This document shows, in pieces, positions 1 to 8,935 of a DNA stretch of 64,000 nt (positions within the stretch are counted from its first letter, which is position 1; every line of letters begins with the position of its first letter). The notes under the pieces were generated by a model, which did no database searches, was not told the origin of the DNA, and saw only the letters and a list, made by a program, of their open reading frames with translations. The stretch is taken from positions 912,501-976,500 of the forward strand of contig NZ_CP096563.1 of the NCBI RefSeq assembly GCF_023221595.1, written 5' to 3'. The translations under genes were made by a program, and so were the position numbers. Source of the stretch: Rhodococcus qingshengii JCM 15477 (lineage in GTDB: Bacteria; Actinomycetota; Actinomycetes; Mycobacteriales; Mycobacteriaceae).

Positions 1-558
1 CGTGATCGCATGATTCGCAGTGCGGTTGAACTGATCAGCCGCAACGGTGTCGACGCGACGTCCTTCAGCGACGTCATCAAGCACAGCGGCGCACCCCGTG
101 GGTCGATCTACCACCACTTTCCTGGCGGTAAGACCGAGTTGATGGTCGAAGCCGTGCGCGCGGCCGGTGCGATCATCACCAGACGGATCAGCTCGGCTGC
201 GGCTACCGGTTCCACGGCCGACGTGATCGAAGCGGTCGGAGACATCTGGCGACTCAATCTCACACGCTCGGACTTCGCGATCGGCTGCCCGGTGATTGCC
301 GGCGGGTTGGCGCGTGCCAGTGAGCCAGAAGTCGCGGAAGTGTCGGCTGAGGTCATGCTGGGATGGCAGAAGTTGATCGAATCGCAACTCGAAACTGCGG
401 GTTATCCTGCAGTGCAGGCAAAATCGATGGCAAACCTGACGATCACGTCGGTCGAAGGTGCGGTGGCGGTGTGCCAGACGACTCGAAGTATCGAGCCGCT
501 CGAACAGGTCATCGCTTCACTGCAGGGGCTCTCTCGTTCTGAGGCTTGGTCCGGCTGA
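1..558 (+). CDS. TetR/AcrR family transcriptional regulator, 5' end cut by window
   Basis: A TetR helix-turn-helix lies at residues 5-45 counted from the ATG at position 10, with the typical SIYHHFPGGKTEL end of the recognition region, followed by an all-helical ligand domain. The frame stays open to the left edge (codons for RDR precede the ATG), so the true start is probably outside the window. A SRPBCC protein and an Old Yellow Enzyme follow on the same strand after 72 bases, so it may control them. The ligand is unknown. Confidence 0.85.
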   Translation, partial: RDRMIRSAVELISRNGVDATSFSDVIKHSGAPRGSIYHHFPGGKTELMVEAVRAAGAIITRRISSAAATGSTADVIEAVGDIWRLNLTRSDFAIGCPVIAGGLARASEPEVAEVSAEVMLGWQKLIESQLETAGYPAVQAKSMANLTITSVEGAVAVCQTTRSIEPLEQVIASLQGLSRSEAWSG

Positions 559-630
559 GCCTTCGGGGGTTGACTTCGGTCGTCAAGTATCCGTAACTTC
601 ATGTAACGGCTAATTGGGCAGGAGTAGGCG

Positions 631-1134
631 ATGACACATTGGTTCGACCTCGAACCGGTCGGTGTCGATTTCTTCGACACGGCACCGCATATCTTCACGT
701 ACTCGATCGACCTCACCGCCGAACCGGATGACGTCTGGGCTGGTCTGACCGCGGACGAACCGCTGTCGTGGTGCCGGCTGCTCACCAAAGTGCACTACAC
801 CTCGCCGCGCCCCTACGGCGTCGGCACGCGCCGAATCGCGGAGGTGGGCGGTGGTGCGATGCAGATGCGCGAAAAGTTCATCACCTGGGACGACGAAACG
901 CGTCGGCACTCGTTTTACGTCGAACAGTCCAATGTTCCGCTGTTCCAATCCTTCGCGGAGGACTACCGCGTCGACGAGCTCGCAGTGGGTTCGAGACTGC
1001 AGTGGAATTTTGCATTCTCGCCGCGTCCGAAGCTGTCGCTCGCGGTGCGTGGCGGGCTACCGGTCAACTCACTGATCTTCTCGAGCTTCGTGCGCGATAC
1101 CAAGCGGCACTTCGGTTCTGCGCCACGCCATTGA
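631..1134 (+). CDS. SRPBCC family (polyketide cyclase/dehydrase-like) protein
   Basis: A protein of 167 residues with the START/Bet v1-like pattern of small hydrophobic-ligand binders: an N-terminal strand-helix (IFTYSIDLTAEPDDVWAGL), a central beta sheet and a C-terminal helix ending at the stop. The ATG has a good purine-rich site (ggagtagg) just upstream. It sits between a TetR gene and an Old Yellow Enzyme gene on the same strand. The family binds or modifies lipids or polyketides; the substrate cannot be read from sequence. Confidence 0.75.
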   Translation: MTHWFDLEPVGVDFFDTAPHIFTYSIDLTAEPDDVWAGLTADEPLSWCRLLTKVHYTSPRPYGVGTRRIAEVGGGAMQMREKFITWDDETRRHSFYVEQSNVPLFQSFAEDYRVDELAVGSRLQWNFAFSPRPKLSLAVRGGLPVNSLIFSSFVRDTKRHFGSAPRH

Positions 1135-1162
1135 CTTTCTTCCCTTCATACGAGAGGCATCC

Positions 1163-2413
1163 ATGACCACACTCGGAGAATCGTTGACTTTGCCCTGCGG
1201 GCAGATCCTGCGGAACCGGACCATGAAAGCTGCGCTCAGCGAGGCTCTGGGTGACCGCACTCATGGACCGTCCACTCGCTTGGAAACGCTGTACGGTCGT
1301 TGGGGCAGTGGCGGGTTCGGTTTGCTGATCACCGGCAATGTCATGGTCGATCGATCGCAGATCGCCGAACCGGGTAATGTCGTCGTCGACGACGATCGTG
1401 ATGCCGAAGCACTGACTGCCTGGGCCAAGACCGCCAAGAACGGCGGCGCCGAGATCTGGATGCAGCTGAACCACCCAGGGCGGCAATCCAACCCGATTGC
1501 CAGCAGAGGTAGACCGGTCGCCCCGAGCGCGATCGCGCTGAAGATTCCGGGAATGGCGACGCCGCGAGAACTCTCGACCGCTGAGATCGACGAGATCATC
1601 GACAAGTTCGCGGAAACCGCTCGCGTCGCCGAGTCCTCCGGCTTCGGGGGCGTGCAGATACACGCAGCGCACGGTTATCTTGTTGCGCAGTTCCTTTCGC
1701 CCTTGTCCAATCAGCGGACGGACGAGTGGGGTGGAGATCCTGAGCGTCGACGACGCTTTCTGATCGAGATCGTTCGGCGCATACGCTCTGCCGTTGCTCC
1801 GGGATTCGCGGTCTCGGTCAAGCTCAACTCGGCTGATTTCCAACGAGGTGGATTCTCGGAAGACGAGTCGCGAGAAGTAGTGCGCGCGTTGACCGAAGAG
1901 TCGGTGGATCTCATCGAGATCAGCGGTGGCAGTTATGAATCGCCGGCCATGATGGGTAAAGCGCAGAAGCAGAGCACTCGCGATCGAGAGGCATATTTCC
2001 TCGAGTACGCCGAGACAGTCCGAGCGATTGCCGGCGACATTCCCTTGGCGGTCACCGGCGGCTTCCGCTCGCGATCGGCGATGGTCGAGGCACTGGCTTC
2101 CGACGCGTGCGACGTGATCGGCCTCGGCCGGCCGACGATCACGATCCCCGACGCGGCAACCGTTCTCCTGGAATCGGATCGGGAACGATTGACCGTGCCG
2201 ACTGTTGAGTTCGGAGCGCGGAAGTTGTTGGGGAAGGTTGCCGACATCTCGATGCTCGACGGTGCACTCGACCTGCAGTGGCATACCGATCAGCTGCACC
2301 GGATGGGCGACGGAAGCGAGCCGGATCCGGCTCGGCCGTGGTGGAAGACCCTCGGAACGATGGTGAGGCGAAACGGATTCGATGCGCTTCGCCCCACCAA
2401 ACGAGCGGCTTGA
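1163..2413 (+). CDS. NADH:flavin oxidoreductase, Old Yellow Enzyme family
   Basis: A 416-residue FMN TIM barrel. Visible family motifs are NHPGRQ at residues 103-108 and IHAAHGYLVAQFLSP at about 166-180, holding the His pair expected to bind the substrate oxygen, then the SNQRTDEWGG segment. A phosphate-binding region (VTGGFRS, then DVIGLGRP) lies toward the C-terminus. These enzymes reduce activated C=C bonds with NAD(P)H. It follows the SRPBCC gene by 28 bases. Its stop abuts the stop of the convergent aldo/keto reductase with no spacer. Confidence 0.88.
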   Translation: MTTLGESLTLPCGQILRNRTMKAALSEALGDRTHGPSTRLETLYGRWGSGGFGLLITGNVMVDRSQIAEPGNVVVDDDRDAEALTAWAKTAKNGGAEIWMQLNHPGRQSNPIASRGRPVAPSAIALKIPGMATPRELSTAEIDEIIDKFAETARVAESSGFGGVQIHAAHGYLVAQFLSPLSNQRTDEWGGDPERRRRFLIEIVRRIRSAVAPGFAVSVKLNSADFQRGGFSEDESREVVRALTEESVDLIEISGGSYESPAMMGKAQKQSTRDREAYFLEYAETVRAIAGDIPLAVTGGFRSRSAMVEALASDACDVIGLGRPTITIPDAATVLLESDRERLTVPTVEFGARKLLGKVADISMLDGALDLQWHTDQLHRMGDGSEPDPARPWWKTLGTMVRRNGFDALRPTKRAA

Positions 2414-3289
2414 TCAGTTCGGTGCACCGATGTTGAGTTCATCGGGATGCGCGCCGACGCGGGTACCGTCGTCGAGCGTATCGATTTCGCTCAGGTCGAG
2501 ATCGGTGAGTTCGAAGTCGAATACGTCGATGTTCTGAGCGATTCGAGCATCGTGTACGGATTTCGGGATGACGATCAGGCCGTTCTGAAGGTGCCAACGG
2601 ATCAGGACCTGCGCGGCAGTCTTGCTGTGGCGGTCACCGATTCGAGTGATGATCGGGTCGGTGAGCAGGGTGTTGGGCTTGGACGCCTTACCCCAACCTG
2701 CGTTACTGGTACCGCCGAGTGGGCTCCACGATTCGACCTTGATCCCGTGCTCGGCGGCCTTGTCGCGAATGGCGTGCTGCGTGAGGTGCGGGTGCAGTTC
2801 CACCTGATCGACTGCGGGCAACAATCCACCGCGTTCGACGAGAAGCTGCAGATGATGCGGCTCGAAGTTGCACACCCCGATTGCCTTGGCGCGGCCCGAT
2901 TCCGCGATCTTTTCGAGTGCGTCCCACGTGCGGAGGAGTCGGTCGTTGTCCTGCAGAGGCCAGTGGATGAGGTAGAGATCGACGTAGTCGACGCCCAGCT
3001 TGTCGATGCTGGTGTCGAAAGCCTTCAACGCCGGCTCGTAGCCCTGATCCGCATTCCACAGCTTCGTGGTGAGGAAGATGTCCTCTCGCGCGACGGACGA
3101 GTTGGCGATACCTCGTCCGACGCCCTCTTCGTTTCCGTAGGCGGCAGCGGTGTCGATGTGCCGGTAGCCGGCCTCGTCGAGTGCGAACCGTACTGCATGC
3201 TCGGTTTCGTCGTTGGTGGCCTGCCAGACTCCGAGGCCGAGTTGCGGGATCGTGGTTCCGGAATTCAGCGTGATGTCAGGAATGCTCAT
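2414..3289 (-). CDS. Aldo/keto reductase
   Basis: A 291-residue (alpha/beta)8 NADPH reductase. The catalytic tetrad is readable as Asp46, Tyr51, Lys76 and His109 (GYRHIDTAAAYGNE, TTKLW, LYLIHWP). The NADPH-binding VIPKSVH segment is near residue 250. It matches the DkgA-like group often annotated as 2,5-diketo-D-gluconate reductase, but the physiological carbonyl substrate is unknown. Its 3' end touches the convergent Old Yellow Enzyme gene, so the two transcripts may overlap. Confidence 0.9.
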   Translation of the reverse strand: MSIPDITLNSGTTIPQLGLGVWQATNDETEHAVRFALDEAGYRHIDTAAAYGNEEGVGRGIANSSVAREDIFLTTKLWNADQGYEPALKAFDTSIDKLGVDYVDLYLIHWPLQDNDRLLRTWDALEKIAESGRAKAIGVCNFEPHHLQLLVERGGLLPAVDQVELHPHLTQHAIRDKAAEHGIKVESWSPLGGTSNAGWGKASKPNTLLTDPIITRIGDRHSKTAAQVLIRWHLQNGLIVIPKSVHDARIAQNIDVFDFELTDLDLSEIDTLDDGTRVGAHPDELNIGAPN

Positions 3290-3342
3290 GGATCAAGGCT
3301 AGCGATCTCGAGCTGTCCTTGCCTGGGTCAGAGCTGCCTGGG

Positions 3343-4443
3343 TCAGAGAGTGGTAGCCGAGTACCCATGCGCCGCTGCAACACTGTCGGACAGGAGCAGG
3401 CCGTCGTGTGTGCTCAGACCTGACCCCAGGCCGGGAACTGTCGCGACCGCGTCCTTCCACCCCTTGTCTGCCAATGCGACGACGTACGGAAGCGTCGCGT
3501 TGGTGAGTGCGTAGGTGGACGTACGGGGGACGGCTCCGGGCATGTTCGCAACGCAGTAGAAGACCGAACCGTGAACCTGGTACGTCGGATCGGCGTGCGT
3601 GGTCGCGTGTGAATCCTCGAAGCAGCCTCCCTGGTCGATGGCGATGTCGACCAGGACAGAACCCGGCTTCATACGCGCCACCAGGCTGTTGGAGACGAGA
3701 GTCGGCGCCTTCGCCCCGGGGACCAGCACCGCGCCGATGACGAGGTCGGCGTCGAGTACAGCCTGTTCGAGTTCGAGGCTGTTGGACGTGATGGTCTTGA
3801 CCTGGCCGTGGTACAGCTCGTCGATTTCCCGCAGGCGAGCGATCGACAGATCGAGAACGGTGACGTCGGCCTGCATGCCGTAGGCCACGGCGATGGCGTT
3901 CTTACCGGAGACTCCCGCACCGATCACCACGACCTTGGCGGGGCGCACTCCGGGTACGCCGCCCATCAGCACTCCGCGTCCGCCGCCGTGACGCATCAAG
4001 TGATAGGCGCCCGCCTGCGGTGCCAGGCGTCCGGCTACTTCACTCATCGGGGCGAGGAGGGGCAGTGAACCGTCGGAACCGACAACTGTTTCGTAGGCGA
4101 TGGAGGTGGTCTTCGACGTCAGGAGCGCGTCGGTGCATTCCTTCGACGCCGCCAGGTGCAGGTAGGTGAAGAGCACCTGATGCTTACGGAGTCGCGAATA
4201 CTCTTCTGCAATAGGTTCTTTGACCTTCAGGAGTAGATCTGCGTCCGTCCAGACCTGATCGGCAGATCCGAGGATCTGCGCGCCCGCGGCCTTGAAATCC
4301 TCGTCACTGAACGAGGAGCCGACGCCTGCACCCGTTTCGATGACGACCTCGTGCCCTCGGCCGACCAGTTCGTGGACGCCTGCTGGGCTGATGGCCACGC
4401 GGTACTCGTGGTTTTTGATCTCGCGGGGGATTCCGACCTTCAT
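3343..4443 (-). CDS. ald: Alanine dehydrogenase
   Basis: NAD-dependent L-alanine dehydrogenase (alanine to pyruvate plus ammonia, reversible), cytoplasmic and normally hexameric. The 366 residues start MKVGIPREIK. The family's active residues are in place: Arg15, Lys75 and His96, followed by the Rossmann motif VVIGAGVSGKNA. An Lrp/AsnC regulator is encoded divergently 109 bases away, the same arrangement as ald-aldR in mycobacteria, which suggests induction by alanine. Confidence 0.96.
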   Translation of the reverse strand: MKVGIPREIKNHEYRVAISPAGVHELVGRGHEVVIETGAGVGSSFSDEDFKAAGAQILGSADQVWTDADLLLKVKEPIAEEYSRLRKHQVLFTYLHLAASKECTDALLTSKTTSIAYETVVGSDGSLPLLAPMSEVAGRLAPQAGAYHLMRHGGGRGVLMGGVPGVRPAKVVVIGAGVSGKNAIAVAYGMQADVTVLDLSIARLREIDELYHGQVKTITSNSLELEQAVLDADLVIGAVLVPGAKAPTLVSNSLVARMKPGSVLVDIAIDQGGCFEDSHATTHADPTYQVHGSVFYCVANMPGAVPRTSTYALTNATLPYVVALADKGWKDAVATVPGLGSGLSTHDGLLLSDSVAAAHGYSATTL

Positions 4444-4527
4444 GACACGGCTCCGAACTGAGTCTGTTGTTTCTTCGAATGGCAGGTGCCAAGCATGAAG
4501 TTTCGTCGCCAGATAGTGAAGAGAAGT

Positions 4528-4540
4528 GAAGATAATTCTC
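4528..4540. promoter_or_regulatory. Possible AldR operator between ald and aldR
   Basis: The ald-aldR intergenic region holds an AT-rich, partly palindromic GAAGATAATTCTC, unusual in this GC-rich setting and just in front of the regulator's start. Lrp/AsnC proteins bind such degenerate AT-rich dyads. The assignment is inference from position and composition only. Confidence 0.3.
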
Positions 4541-4552
4541 TAGGCTGTATTC

Positions 4553-5074
4553 ATGGTGCGCGAAAGTTCAAAAATCGGTATTCAGACGGCCGCCTCGCCG
4601 AAGCATGTTCGGGCAGCAATGAAGTTGGACGAGATCGACCGGGTTCTGCTCGAAGAGCTGGCGAAAGACGCGAGGATTCCGAACAATGCGCTGGCTGCGA
4701 TCGCGGGAATTGCGCCGTCGACATGCCTCGGCCGTGTGCGCGCCTTGGTGGACAACGGCGTGATCAGGGGATTTCACGCGGACATCGACCCCGCCGCTCT
4801 CGGAATGGATCTGCAGGCGATGATCGCAGTTCGACTGCAGGCCAACGCACGGTCGCACCTCAACCGGCTCGGCGACGATTTCGCCAAGCTGGACTCGGTG
4901 CTCAACGTGTACTTCGTTGCCGGTGTCGACGACTACATGCTGCACGTCGCAACGACGGATTCGGCGCAGTTGCGTGACTTCGTCGTCAACAATCTCTCGG
5001 CACATCCAGCGGTTGCTGCGACCGAGACGATTCTGATCTTCGAACACGTCAGGCCTCGAGGCGGTACTGCCTGA
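4553..5074 (+). CDS. aldR: Lrp/AsnC family transcriptional regulator (AldR-like)
   Basis: A 173-residue protein with an AsnC-type HTH (LDEIDRVLLEELAKDARIPNNALAAIAGIAPSTC-like region, residues 24-70) and a RAM ligand-binding domain after about residue 80. The N-terminus carries roughly 20 extra residues before the HTH. Its divergent position next to ald supports the mycobacterial AldR role of alanine-dependent activation of alanine dehydrogenase. The gene symbol is given by context, not by a search. Confidence 0.8.
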   Translation: MVRESSKIGIQTAASPKHVRAAMKLDEIDRVLLEELAKDARIPNNALAAIAGIAPSTCLGRVRALVDNGVIRGFHADIDPAALGMDLQAMIAVRLQANARSHLNRLGDDFAKLDSVLNVYFVAGVDDYMLHVATTDSAQLRDFVVNNLSAHPAVAATETILIFEHVRPRGGTA

Positions 5075-5081
5075 TTAGTTC

Positions 5082-6146
5082 TCACCTGATGGCGGGTCGA
5101 CGCCCGGACCAGGCGTTCTCGAGGAGTTCGCTCAGGCCCGGCGGGGTGATCTCACGCGGATTCGGATACGCGGCGGAGGTGGCGAGTTCAACTGCATTTT
5201 CGATTTGATCGTGACTCATTCCCAGTTCTCGCAGAGTGGTCGGTCCGCCGCACGCGGTGACGAGGTCGAAAACGCCGGTAGCGGCATCGGATGCGCCCAG
5301 AGCAGTCGCTATTCGCGACATCACATCCGGGACAGCAGGCGCGTTGAATGCCATCGCGTGGGGGAGGACAACGGTGTGGGTGGGAGCATGCGGCAAACCG
5401 AAGCTGCCACCGAGGGTGTGGCACAACTTGTGATGAAGCCCCATACCGACCGTGCCCAAGCAGGTTCCGGCTAACCAGGCTGCTTGCAGTAGTTCGGCCC
5501 TACCTTCCAGATTTTTCGGATCATCGACAATGCTCGGCAGCGCACGGGCGATCCCGGAGATCGCCTCGATCGCCATCAAGTCCGTGATCGGGTTGGACTC
5601 GGTGGAGTACAACGCTTCAACCGCATGCGCCATCGCGTTGACGGCACTGGTGACGGTGGTATCCAGCGGCAGATCGAGAGTGAGGTCGACGTCGTAGATG
5701 ACGGTTTCCGGTCTGATGTGGGGAGAGGAGCGAGTTGTCTTGCGTCCGTTCTCTGTTTCACCCAACACCGGAGTGACTTCTGATCCCGCGTACGTTGTCG
5801 GAACGACGATCTGATCGAACCCCGCTCGTAGTGCCAATGCCTTGGACAACCCGGTTGCCGAACCGCCGCCGATCGCCACGACCGTGTCGACGTGATGGTT
5901 CTCGGCAAGTCTCAGCGCGGCTGTCGTGACTTCGATCGGAGTATGCATCACAGCGCCGTCGAAGCGGGCCACCGCCATGTCGCCGAGAGATTCGGTCACG
6001 GCGGCGGCAACCGCGTCGAGTCGACGACTTGCCAGCACCATCACTCGGCTACGGCCGAGCCGCCGCACTTCTTCGGCGATCGTATCGATCATCCCTTGGC
6101 CGAAGACAATTCGAGCCGGTGAAGCGTCGTACGAGAAGGGCTTCAT
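5082..6146 (-). CDS. Maleylacetate reductase (iron-containing alcohol dehydrogenase superfamily)
   Basis: From the ATG at 6146 (MKPFSYDASPARIVFGQG) the protein has 354 residues. The superfamily nucleotide motif GGGSATGLSKALALR and the stretch PTTYAGSEVTPV with ENGRKTT are typical of maleylacetate reductases, which reduce maleylacetate to 3-oxoadipate in hydroquinone and hydroxyquinol breakdown. The ATG lies one base after the stop of the upstream pirin gene, so translation is probably coupled. An upstream in-frame start at 6302 would lie inside the pirin gene and is less likely. No intradiol dioxygenase is encoded nearby. Confidence 0.85.
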   Translation of the reverse strand: MKPFSYDASPARIVFGQGMIDTIAEEVRRLGRSRVMVLASRRLDAVAAAVTESLGDMAVARFDGAVMHTPIEVTTAALRLAENHHVDTVVAIGGGSATGLSKALALRAGFDQIVVPTTYAGSEVTPVLGETENGRKTTRSSPHIRPETVIYDVDLTLDLPLDTTVTSAVNAMAHAVEALYSTESNPITDLMAIEAISGIARALPSIVDDPKNLEGRAELLQAAWLAGTCLGTVGMGLHHKLCHTLGGSFGLPHAPTHTVVLPHAMAFNAPAVPDVMSRIATALGASDAATGVFDLVTACGGPTTLRELGMSHDQIENAVELATSAAYPNPREITPPGLSELLENAWSGRRPAIR

Positions 6147-6147
6147 G

Positions 6148-6936
6148 TCATCCCTGCGAAACGGTGGCGTGCATTTCCCAGACGATGACCTCTGCCCCGG
6201 TATCGGAGCTGAGCTGCTGACCTCCGCCGCCGGACACGCGTACCGCGTCACCTTGTTCGAGCACTCCGACGCCTTCCATGGCGGCCTGACCGTCGGCGAC
6301 AAAAACGTGCAGGAACGGTGCGTCGGGCAGGGTCACGGGCTGTCCGGGTTGCAGACGCGCAACGTGCATCGCGGCGTACTTGTTCTTGATCCGGATTGCC
6401 GAGTGATCGGCGTACGCGTCCATGCCCGACGCGACGGGAACCAGTCCACCGGCAAGCAATTCGGCGTCGATCTCCAACTGCTCGTATCCGGGCGTGATTC
6501 CGGCCTCGTCGGGGACGACCCACATCTGGATGAAGTGAACCGGGTCGCTGTGCTTGTCGGAATGCGCACCCGCCACGTCACCGAGTCGCCACGAATCGTT
6601 CTTCTCCGAATGCAGGATTCCCGTTCCAGCGCTCATCCGCTGGGCGAGACCGGGGTAGATGACGCCCGAATGCCCCATCGAATCCTGATGTACGAGAGAA
6701 CCTCTCAGTACCCAGGTGACGATCTCCATGTCCTGGTGCGGGTGGGTGTCGAATCCCATTCCGGGCGTGACGATGTCGTCGTTGTTGACCAGGAGAAGAC
6801 CGTGGTGAGTGTTCTTCGGGTCGTAGTGATTGCTGAACGAGAACGAGTGCTTCGAGTCCAGCCAGCCGGCATTGGACTTGAAGCGATCCCCGGATCGACG
6901 GATATCGAGGTTCGGCTGAGACAGAGTGGAGGTCAT
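6148..6936 (-). CDS. Pirin family protein (cupin, possible quercetinase-like)
   Basis: The 262-residue product from ATG 6936 begins MTSTLSQPN. The N-terminal cupin carries FDTHPHQDMEIVTWVLRGSLVHQDSMGH, with the His and Glu metal ligands of pirins, and a second cupin half follows. Pirins are Fe(II) proteins, some with quercetin 2,3-dioxygenase activity. It is the middle gene of a VOC-pirin-maleylacetate reductase operon on the minus strand, opposite a MarR gene, which suggests a role in aromatic or quinone metabolism. Confidence 0.88.
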   Translation of the reverse strand: MTSTLSQPNLDIRRSGDRFKSNAGWLDSKHSFSFSNHYDPKNTHHGLLLVNNDDIVTPGMGFDTHPHQDMEIVTWVLRGSLVHQDSMGHSGVIYPGLAQRMSAGTGILHSEKNDSWRLGDVAGAHSDKHSDPVHFIQMWVVPDEAGITPGYEQLEIDAELLAGGLVPVASGMDAYADHSAIRIKNKYAAMHVARLQPGQPVTLPDAPFLHVFVADGQAAMEGVGVLEQGDAVRVSGGGGQQLSSDTGAEVIVWEMHATVSQG

Positions 6937-6973
6937 GGTGTGCCTTCCGAATGGTATGGGGGAGAGCAAGTTT

Positions 6974-7471
6974 TCAGAGGACGTGATTGCCGTACATCTC
7001 ACCGAGTGGGTCTGCGATCAGTTCGAGTCGAGCGCCGTCGGGATCGCGGAAGTACAGCGAAACCTCACTGTGCTCGATCAGTTCGACGCCGGCCTCGGTC
7101 AGTCTGGTACGTAGCTTCGCCCACTTGGCAGGTTCGACGCTGATCGCGATGTGGTGGAGGCCGCCGAGTACTTCTTGGTACGGGCCCACGTCGAGTCCCG
7201 GGAAATCGAAGAAGGCCAGGAGGTTCCCGTTGCCGATGTCGAAGAAGAAGTGCGAAGACCCGGGATAGTCGCGGTTCTCGATCAGCTCGGTGAGAGGGAA
7301 GCCGAGGAGATCTTGATAGAACTTCACGGTTCGTTCGACGTCGCTGCTGATCAGGGCCGTATGGTGCAGGCCGCGTGCGGTCGATGCGGGTCGTTTGTCG
7401 GCGGGGAGCAGATGTCGATCCCTGATCTCGGCCCGGCGTTCCTCGAACTGCACTGCGTTGTTGTCGCTCAT
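6974..7471 (-). CDS. VOC family protein (glyoxalase/extradiol dioxygenase fold)
   Basis: A 165-residue single vicinal-oxygen-chelate module with two His-containing repeats (LHHTALISSDVERTVKFYQDLLGFPL and LHHIAISV) and the metal Glu in a C-terminal ARLELI strand. It is the first gene of the operon with pirin and maleylacetate reductase. The fold includes ring-cleaving dioxygenases and thiol-dependent detoxification enzymes. At one domain it is shorter than the two-domain hydroquinone dioxygenases. Its exact reaction is open. Confidence 0.8.
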   Translation of the reverse strand: MSDNNAVQFEERRAEIRDRHLLPADKRPASTARGLHHTALISSDVERTVKFYQDLLGFPLTELIENRDYPGSSHFFFDIGNGNLLAFFDFPGLDVGPYQEVLGGLHHIAISVEPAKWAKLRTRLTEAGVELIEHSEVSLYFRDPDGARLELIADPLGEMYGNHVL

Positions 7472-7508
7472 AGCGCCCGCCTCTCGGTTGAACCTTCTCT
7501 TCGAACAG

Positions 7509-7564
7509 GTAGTTGACTGATCAACTACATTGAGAATAGATCATTTGATTTCGTTGTCAACTAC
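7509..7564. promoter_or_regulatory. Palindromic MarR-type operator with an extra half site
   Basis: Between the VOC operon and the divergent marR gene lies a perfect inverted repeat: GTAGTTGA (7509-7516), spacer CTGA, TCAACTAC (7521-7528). A third half site TCAACTAC recurs at 7557-7564, next to the marR start at 7583. Dyads of this size are typical MarR-dimer targets. Position suggests autoregulation and control of the VOC-pirin-maleylacetate reductase operon. Confidence 0.7.
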
Positions 7565-7582
7565 TTCGGATATGCTGGTGTC

Positions 7583-8053
7583 ATGGAATCGACGCGGTGG
7601 TTGAGCGACTCGGAGCAAACGGCCTGGCGGGCTTACCTGGACTCGACCCGACTGCTCCAGCGTGTTCTCGATCAGCAGTTGGTGCGAGACTCCGACATTT
7701 CGTTCACGGACTTCGAACTGTTGGTTGCTCTATCCGAAGCGCCTGGGCGGCAACTGCGCATGAGTGAGCTCGCCGATGCTGTGATGGCGACCCGAAGTGG
7801 TGTGACCAGGGCCGTCAATCGGCTGGTCGGTGCCGGGTGGGTGCGCCGGGTCGAGTGTGTCGACGACAAGAGGGGCGCTAATGCGGAGCTGACCGACTCG
7901 GGTGCCGAGAAATTGGCGTCGGCAAGCCCGGCGCACGTGGCTGCTGTACGGGAGAGCATGTTCGACCTGCTGAGCCCGCGAGATGTCGAGCGGCTGGGTG
8001 TGGTCTTCGGTGAGATGCGTCGGCACCTTCTCGAGGCCCAAGTAAGTAATTGA
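7583..8053 (+). CDS. MarR family transcriptional regulator
   Basis: A 156-residue winged-helix protein. The HTH and wing are visible in LRMSELADAVMATRSGVTRAVNRLVGAGWVRR and VDDKRGANAELTDSGAEKL. It is divergent from the VOC-pirin-maleylacetate reductase operon, with a perfect palindrome between them, so it is the probable local repressor. MarR proteins controlling VOC enzymes and quinone metabolism are known in other bacteria (MhqR type), which makes a phenolic or quinone inducer plausible. Confidence 0.88.
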   Translation: MESTRWLSDSEQTAWRAYLDSTRLLQRVLDQQLVRDSDISFTDFELLVALSEAPGRQLRMSELADAVMATRSGVTRAVNRLVGAGWVRRVECVDDKRGANAELTDSGAEKLASASPAHVAAVRESMFDLLSPRDVERLGVVFGEMRRHLLEAQVSN

Positions 8054-8115
8054 CAGAGCAACGGCCCATGTCACGTAGTTGGTGAGGGCTGCGAACGGAC
8101 TGCCATCATTGTCTG

Positions 8116-8934
8116 GTGACCCGTATTCGTATGTTCGCAACCGACCTCGACGGCACCCTGCTGCGCTCCGACCGAACGATTTCGGCGCGCACCGCGCAGG
8201 CCATGGAGAACGCGCGGCTCGCGGGGATCGAAGTTGTGTGGGCGACGGCCCGGGCCAGGCATTCGGTACACACGTTGGCGAGCTCGTGCGGATTTCGCGG
8301 TAAAGCTGTGTGTGCCAACGGAGCTGTCATTCTCGACCTGGCGGACGGGACTCCGGAGATCGTCGACACCGTTTCGATCGAAACATCTTTGGCTGCAACA
8401 GCTATGGAGCAGGTTCGTGCTCTGATTCCTGGCGTAGTGTTCGCGAACGTCGGACCCACGCAGTTCTTTGCCGAGCCGGAGTATGCCGCTCTGTGCGAGT
8501 TCGCGGACCATCACCGGCACCTGCACGAGATGGTGCTCGCCGATACGCTGCCGCTGGACGTGGAGCCGATGGTCAAGATCGTGGCCCGGCATGCCGAGGT
8601 TCCCAGCGCCGACCTGTACCGAACAGCGGTCGCTGCGGGTATCGAGGGTGTGGAGTTGACCCACTCCGGGGCCCCGTACATGGAAATGGCAGCGGCGGGC
8701 GTCTCGAAGGCCAGCGCTCTCGCGCAGTTGTGCGCGATCGACGGCATCGACGCGTCGGAAGTGGCCGCGGCCGGTGACGCCTTCAACGACGTTGCCATGC
8801 TGACCTGGGCCGGAACGGCTCTGGCGCCCGCCAACGCCAGAGCCGAGGTCATCGAGCTCGCCGACCGAATTTTGCCCACGAACGACGAGGACGGGGTGGC
8901 GAGCTACCTCGAAGAGCTGGTTGCGGGGAGCTAG
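8116..8934 (+). CDS. HAD-superfamily (Cof-type) hydrolase
   Basis: From a GTG start the protein has 272 residues. HAD motif I is MFATDLDGTLL (nucleophile Asp10, second Asp12) and motif IV is AAGDAFNDVAMLTWAG near residue 218. A Cof-type cap lies between. Such enzymes dephosphorylate sugar phosphates or flavin precursors. The gene stands alone, 62 bases after marR, and ends one base before the convergent alpha/beta hydrolase stop. Confidence 0.88.
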   Translation: MTRIRMFATDLDGTLLRSDRTISARTAQAMENARLAGIEVVWATARARHSVHTLASSCGFRGKAVCANGAVILDLADGTPEIVDTVSIETSLAATAMEQVRALIPGVVFANVGPTQFFAEPEYAALCEFADHHRHLHEMVLADTLPLDVEPMVKIVARHAEVPSADLYRTAVAAGIEGVELTHSGAPYMEMAAAGVSKASALAQLCAIDGIDASEVAAAGDAFNDVAMLTWAGTALAPANARAEVIELADRILPTNDEDGVASYLEELVAGS

Positions 8935-8935
8935 T

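Noticed and set aside
5082..6302. Longer start (6302) for maleylacetate reductase
   Set aside because: The extra 52 residues overlap the pirin gene and are Pro/Ser/Cys-rich; ATG 6146 directly follows the pirin stop and matches the family N-terminus.
5926..7143. Plus-strand open frame of 405 codons opposite maleylacetate reductase and pirin
   Set aside because: Composition and position match an antisense shadow of two well-supported genes.
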